This document shows positions 21,146 to 22,804 of a stretch of DNA of 22,804 nucleotides, in pieces. Location: IMG/VR virus record IMGVR_UViG_3300024348_000267, positions 1-22,804 of that record, one strand, 5' to 3'. This DNA is from a virus. The notes under the pieces are model-generated. The model ran no database searches. It was not told where the DNA came from and saw only the letters and a list, made by a program, of their open reading frames with translations. Each line of letters opens with the position of its first letter. Position 1 is the first letter of the stretch. The position numbers and the translations under genes were made by a program.

Positions 21146-22285
21146 TTAAAGTTTTTTGCTCACTGAAGAAATACGTTTTAGAAAATCTAATTCGTCTTGT
21201 TTAGATCCTTGACCTGTAAGAACTTTAGAACGGTTTTCGTTTATTGATTGCTTCTCTTTTTGGGAGGTCGTATTTCCCTTTTTTGATGGGATTGACTTCA
21301 CGTTTGGAGATGCTTTTCTTTTAACTTCACCTGTTTCTTTAGCAGTTTTAAGTTTACGATAATCATTGATGAACTTAACTACGTTAGGGTCATAGACCGC
21401 TTCTAGTAGTTGTTCAGGGATACCTTCTTTAATAGCGAACTCACGAATATTTTTAGCAACTTTTTCTGAATAATCAGGAATGAGGTTAACAATGTTTTCC
21501 TCATACTGTCTCAGTAACACTTGTTGTTGTTCTATTTGTTGAGCTTGAATCTTTTCGACTACAGCTTTAGTTTGTTGTTCACGTTTATTGCGTGCATTCC
21601 AATACTTTTCCTGTACTTCTTCAAGTTGCTCTTTGAGTTCCCTAGCTGTGTAGGAATCACCTTCTTCTCGGGCTTTATCGATTTCGCCTTTGACTTTATG
21701 ATATTGTTGTGCAAGATTAGATTCAACTGCGGTAAGTTCTTCATTAATAACTGTACCTAATTGAATAATCTCTTGTAACTTTTCTGTTCGTTCTTGGTCG
21801 ATCTGTTTCTTCAGTTCGCCTAGTTCACGCCCCTTTTGAGATAGATGCTGATCAGTAGAATAACCCTTACGGATTTCTTCTAGGGTAACGTATTCAGTCT
21901 TACCGTCAACTGTGACGGGTACTTTATACTCCCAGTCAATATCATCTTCAGAAGGCAAATCAGTATTTTGGGTAGACGTATCATCCTCAACTGTATTATC
22001 TTTTTCAGATTCACTTGACTCTTCTTCTTCATCTAGGTCATTTTCAGATTCCGTATCGTTCTCTTCTTGGGCTTCTTCTTCCGATACTTCGTCTGGACCT
22101 GGGACGTCATCGCCTTCTTCTGGTAGAGATTCTTCTTTAAGACCCAACATTTTTGCTGCTGGAGAATTACGTAGAATGTCATCAAGGCTCTTCACTTCCA
22201 AGTCTGCACTATTTGATCCGTCATCAAAACTCTTGCTACTGATTTCAGAAGCTGGAGTGTTGGTAGAGAGATGTGGTAGATTCAT
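21146..22285 (-). CDS. Scaffolding protein
   Basis: 379 aa, directly before the capsid gene (25-nt gap). The N-terminus has SLDDILRNSPAAKMLGL (33-49), then a strongly acidic stretch (51-118, many Glu/Asp/Ser). Residues 121-155 read VPVTVDGKTEYVTLEEIRKG, a segment typical of podoviral scaffolds. A long coiled coil runs from about 150 to 265. The C-terminal third turns basic (KLKTAKETGEVKRKASPNVK), as scaffold tails that bind coat protein do. It would guide procapsid assembly and then leave the head. ATG at 22285 with AAAGGT about 10 nt upstream. No protease motif is seen, so it is not a fused protease-scaffold. Confidence 0.85.
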   Translation of the reverse strand: MNLPHLSTNTPASEISSKSFDDGSNSADLEVKSLDDILRNSPAAKMLGLKEESLPEEGDDVPGPDEVSEEEAQEENDTESENDLDEEEESSESEKDNTVEDDTSTQNTDLPSEDDIDWEYKVPVTVDGKTEYVTLEEIRKGYSTDQHLSQKGRELGELKKQIDQERTEKLQEIIQLGTVINEELTAVESNLAQQYHKVKGEIDKAREEGDSYTARELKEQLEEVQEKYWNARNKREQQTKAVVEKIQAQQIEQQQVLLRQYEENIVNLIPDYSEKVAKNIREFAIKEGIPEQLLEAVYDPNVVKFINDYRKLKTAKETGEVKRKASPNVKSIPSKKGNTTSQKEKQSINENRSKVLTGQGSKQDELDFLKRISSVSKKL

Positions 22286-22307
22286 ATTCTTTTACCTTTG
22301 TGTCCTG

Positions 22308-22544
22308 TTATTGTTTGGCTTCAGCTTTAGCTTTTTTAGCTACAGCCATACGTTCGGCAAAATCATTCTTAGATGGTTCCATCATTCGATTGATTGCATC
22401 AATAGCATTTGTTAGATTAACAAAGGTTGGTGCATAATTACCTGCTCGACCTACGCCGCCATTTGACCCGCATTGGACCAATTCACGTAGGATTTCTTCT
22501 CGTGCTTTCTCAAGCACATCTCTTGCTTTACTCATTTCACTCAT
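22308..22544 (-). CDS. Small helical protein upstream of scaffold
   Basis: 78 aa, ATG at 22544 one base after the previous gene's TAA, with GAGGA about 6 nt upstream. A second Met in frame (MSKARDVL) is possible but lacks better spacing; longer upstream starts would overlap the previous gene. Mostly helical: MSEMSKARDVLEKAREEILR, a glycine turn (CGSNGGVGRAGNY), NLTNAIDAINRMM, and a Lys/Ala-rich end. Function not recognised. Small genes of this kind lie between portal and scaffold in several podoviruses. Confidence 0.65.
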   Translation of the reverse strand: MSEMSKARDVLEKAREEILRELVQCGSNGGVGRAGNYAPTFVNLTNAIDAINRMMEPSKNDFAERMAVAKKAKAEAKQ

Positions 22545-22545
22545 A

Positions 22546-22804
22546 TTATTCCTCAGACCCCTCTTGGGTATTTTTGTTTTGTTGTTGGATGAACTTAACG
22601 TTATTACCGTACATCTCAATACCAACTAACTTCTCTTTAACACTACCTAATGCCATAGCGGTATGATACAGGTACTCTCGTTCTTTAGAACAATGAGGTT
22701 CTGTCTTCAACCACGTAACAAAAAGGTCAGCTAAGATTTCGCTGTATGCGTCACCAAAGAATTGTTCACGCTCACGTTGAACAAACTCTGCACGACCAAG
22801 AGCT
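22546..22804 (-). CDS. C-terminal part of small hypothetical protein, 5'-truncated by window edge
   Basis: Open reading frame entering from the right edge and ending at TAA 22546; about 86 residues seen. It is helical and charged: ALGRAEFVQREREQFFGDAY, SEILADLFVTWLKTEPHCSK, EREYLYHTAMALGSVKEKLV, then a Gln/Asn-rich tail ending EEGSEE-like (QEGSEE). This resembles small helical proteins found between portal and scaffold genes in phages with SU10-type capsids; function unknown. The portal and terminase genes would be expected further upstream, outside the window. Confidence 0.7.
   Translation of the reverse strand, partial: ALGRAEFVQREREQFFGDAYSEILADLFVTWLKTEPHCSKEREYLYHTAMALGSVKEKLVGIEMYGNNVKFIQQQNKNTQEGSEE

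Noticed and set aside
21521-22415. Plus-strand frames opposite the scaffold gene
   Set aside because: Ser/Phe-rich reading of the acidic Glu/Asp codons on the other strand; no independent support.
22545-22625. Longer start for the 78-aa protein at 22625
   Set aside because: Would lie in the preceding gene in another frame; ATG 22544 follows directly after that gene's stop with GAGGA upstream.

Overview
The window is a stretch of a tailed bacteriophage genome, most likely a podovirus (short-tailed phage). Every gene I can support lies on the minus strand, so the genes are read from right to left. Genes are packed end to end, often with 1-4 nt start/stop overlaps and AAGGAG-type ribosome binding sites. 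The largest gap is about 107 nt, so no stretch above 300 nt lacks a gene. No integrase, repressor, tRNA, IS element or CRISPR array is visible. The small genes resemble those of marine and freshwater podoviruses; the host cannot be told from the sequence.

Head module (22804 to 17946): a truncated gene at the right edge, a 78-aa protein, an acidic coiled-coil scaffolding-like protein, a major capsid protein of the SU10/DUF5309 type, a cluster of hairpins ending in a rho-independent terminator, a free-standing HNH endonuclease, two small putative virion proteins and a putative head-tail adaptor.

Fibre module (17934 to 9542): two giant tandem fibre/adhesin genes (1581 and 1112 aa). They share about 480-510 aa of C-terminal sequence made of YadA-head-like beta-roll repeats with the same inserted domain. 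Upstream of this both carry a repeat family around TASAVNYVQVTGAATG. A small gene of unknown function (89 aa) follows, then two more (50 and 100 aa).

Lysis module (9067 to 7260): a one-TM holin-like protein, a 48-aa micro-protein, a coiled-coil membrane protein, a GTA-type 3TM holin and a GH24 lysozyme with a Glu/Cys/Thr triad. Neighbouring genes overlap or nearly touch, which suggests coupled translation. The cassette sits inside the virion gene block.

Tail tip and ejection module (7239 to 1): a putative nozzle/stabilisation protein, a third fibre with a C-terminal S74 chaperone, a 90-aa protein, a GNAT-like protein in a T7 gp13-like position, and a run of putative ejection proteins. The run includes a 93-aa gene that duplicates the N-terminal motif of the next, 429-aa gene. 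That gene carries three 35-aa repeats and shares a GTxxV motif with the truncated gene at the left edge.

The most unusual parts are the twin YadA-like fibres, the three-hairpin segment plus HNH gene behind the capsid gene, and the repeat- and motif-sharing ejection gene cluster. All family names come from recognition by eye, not from a search.
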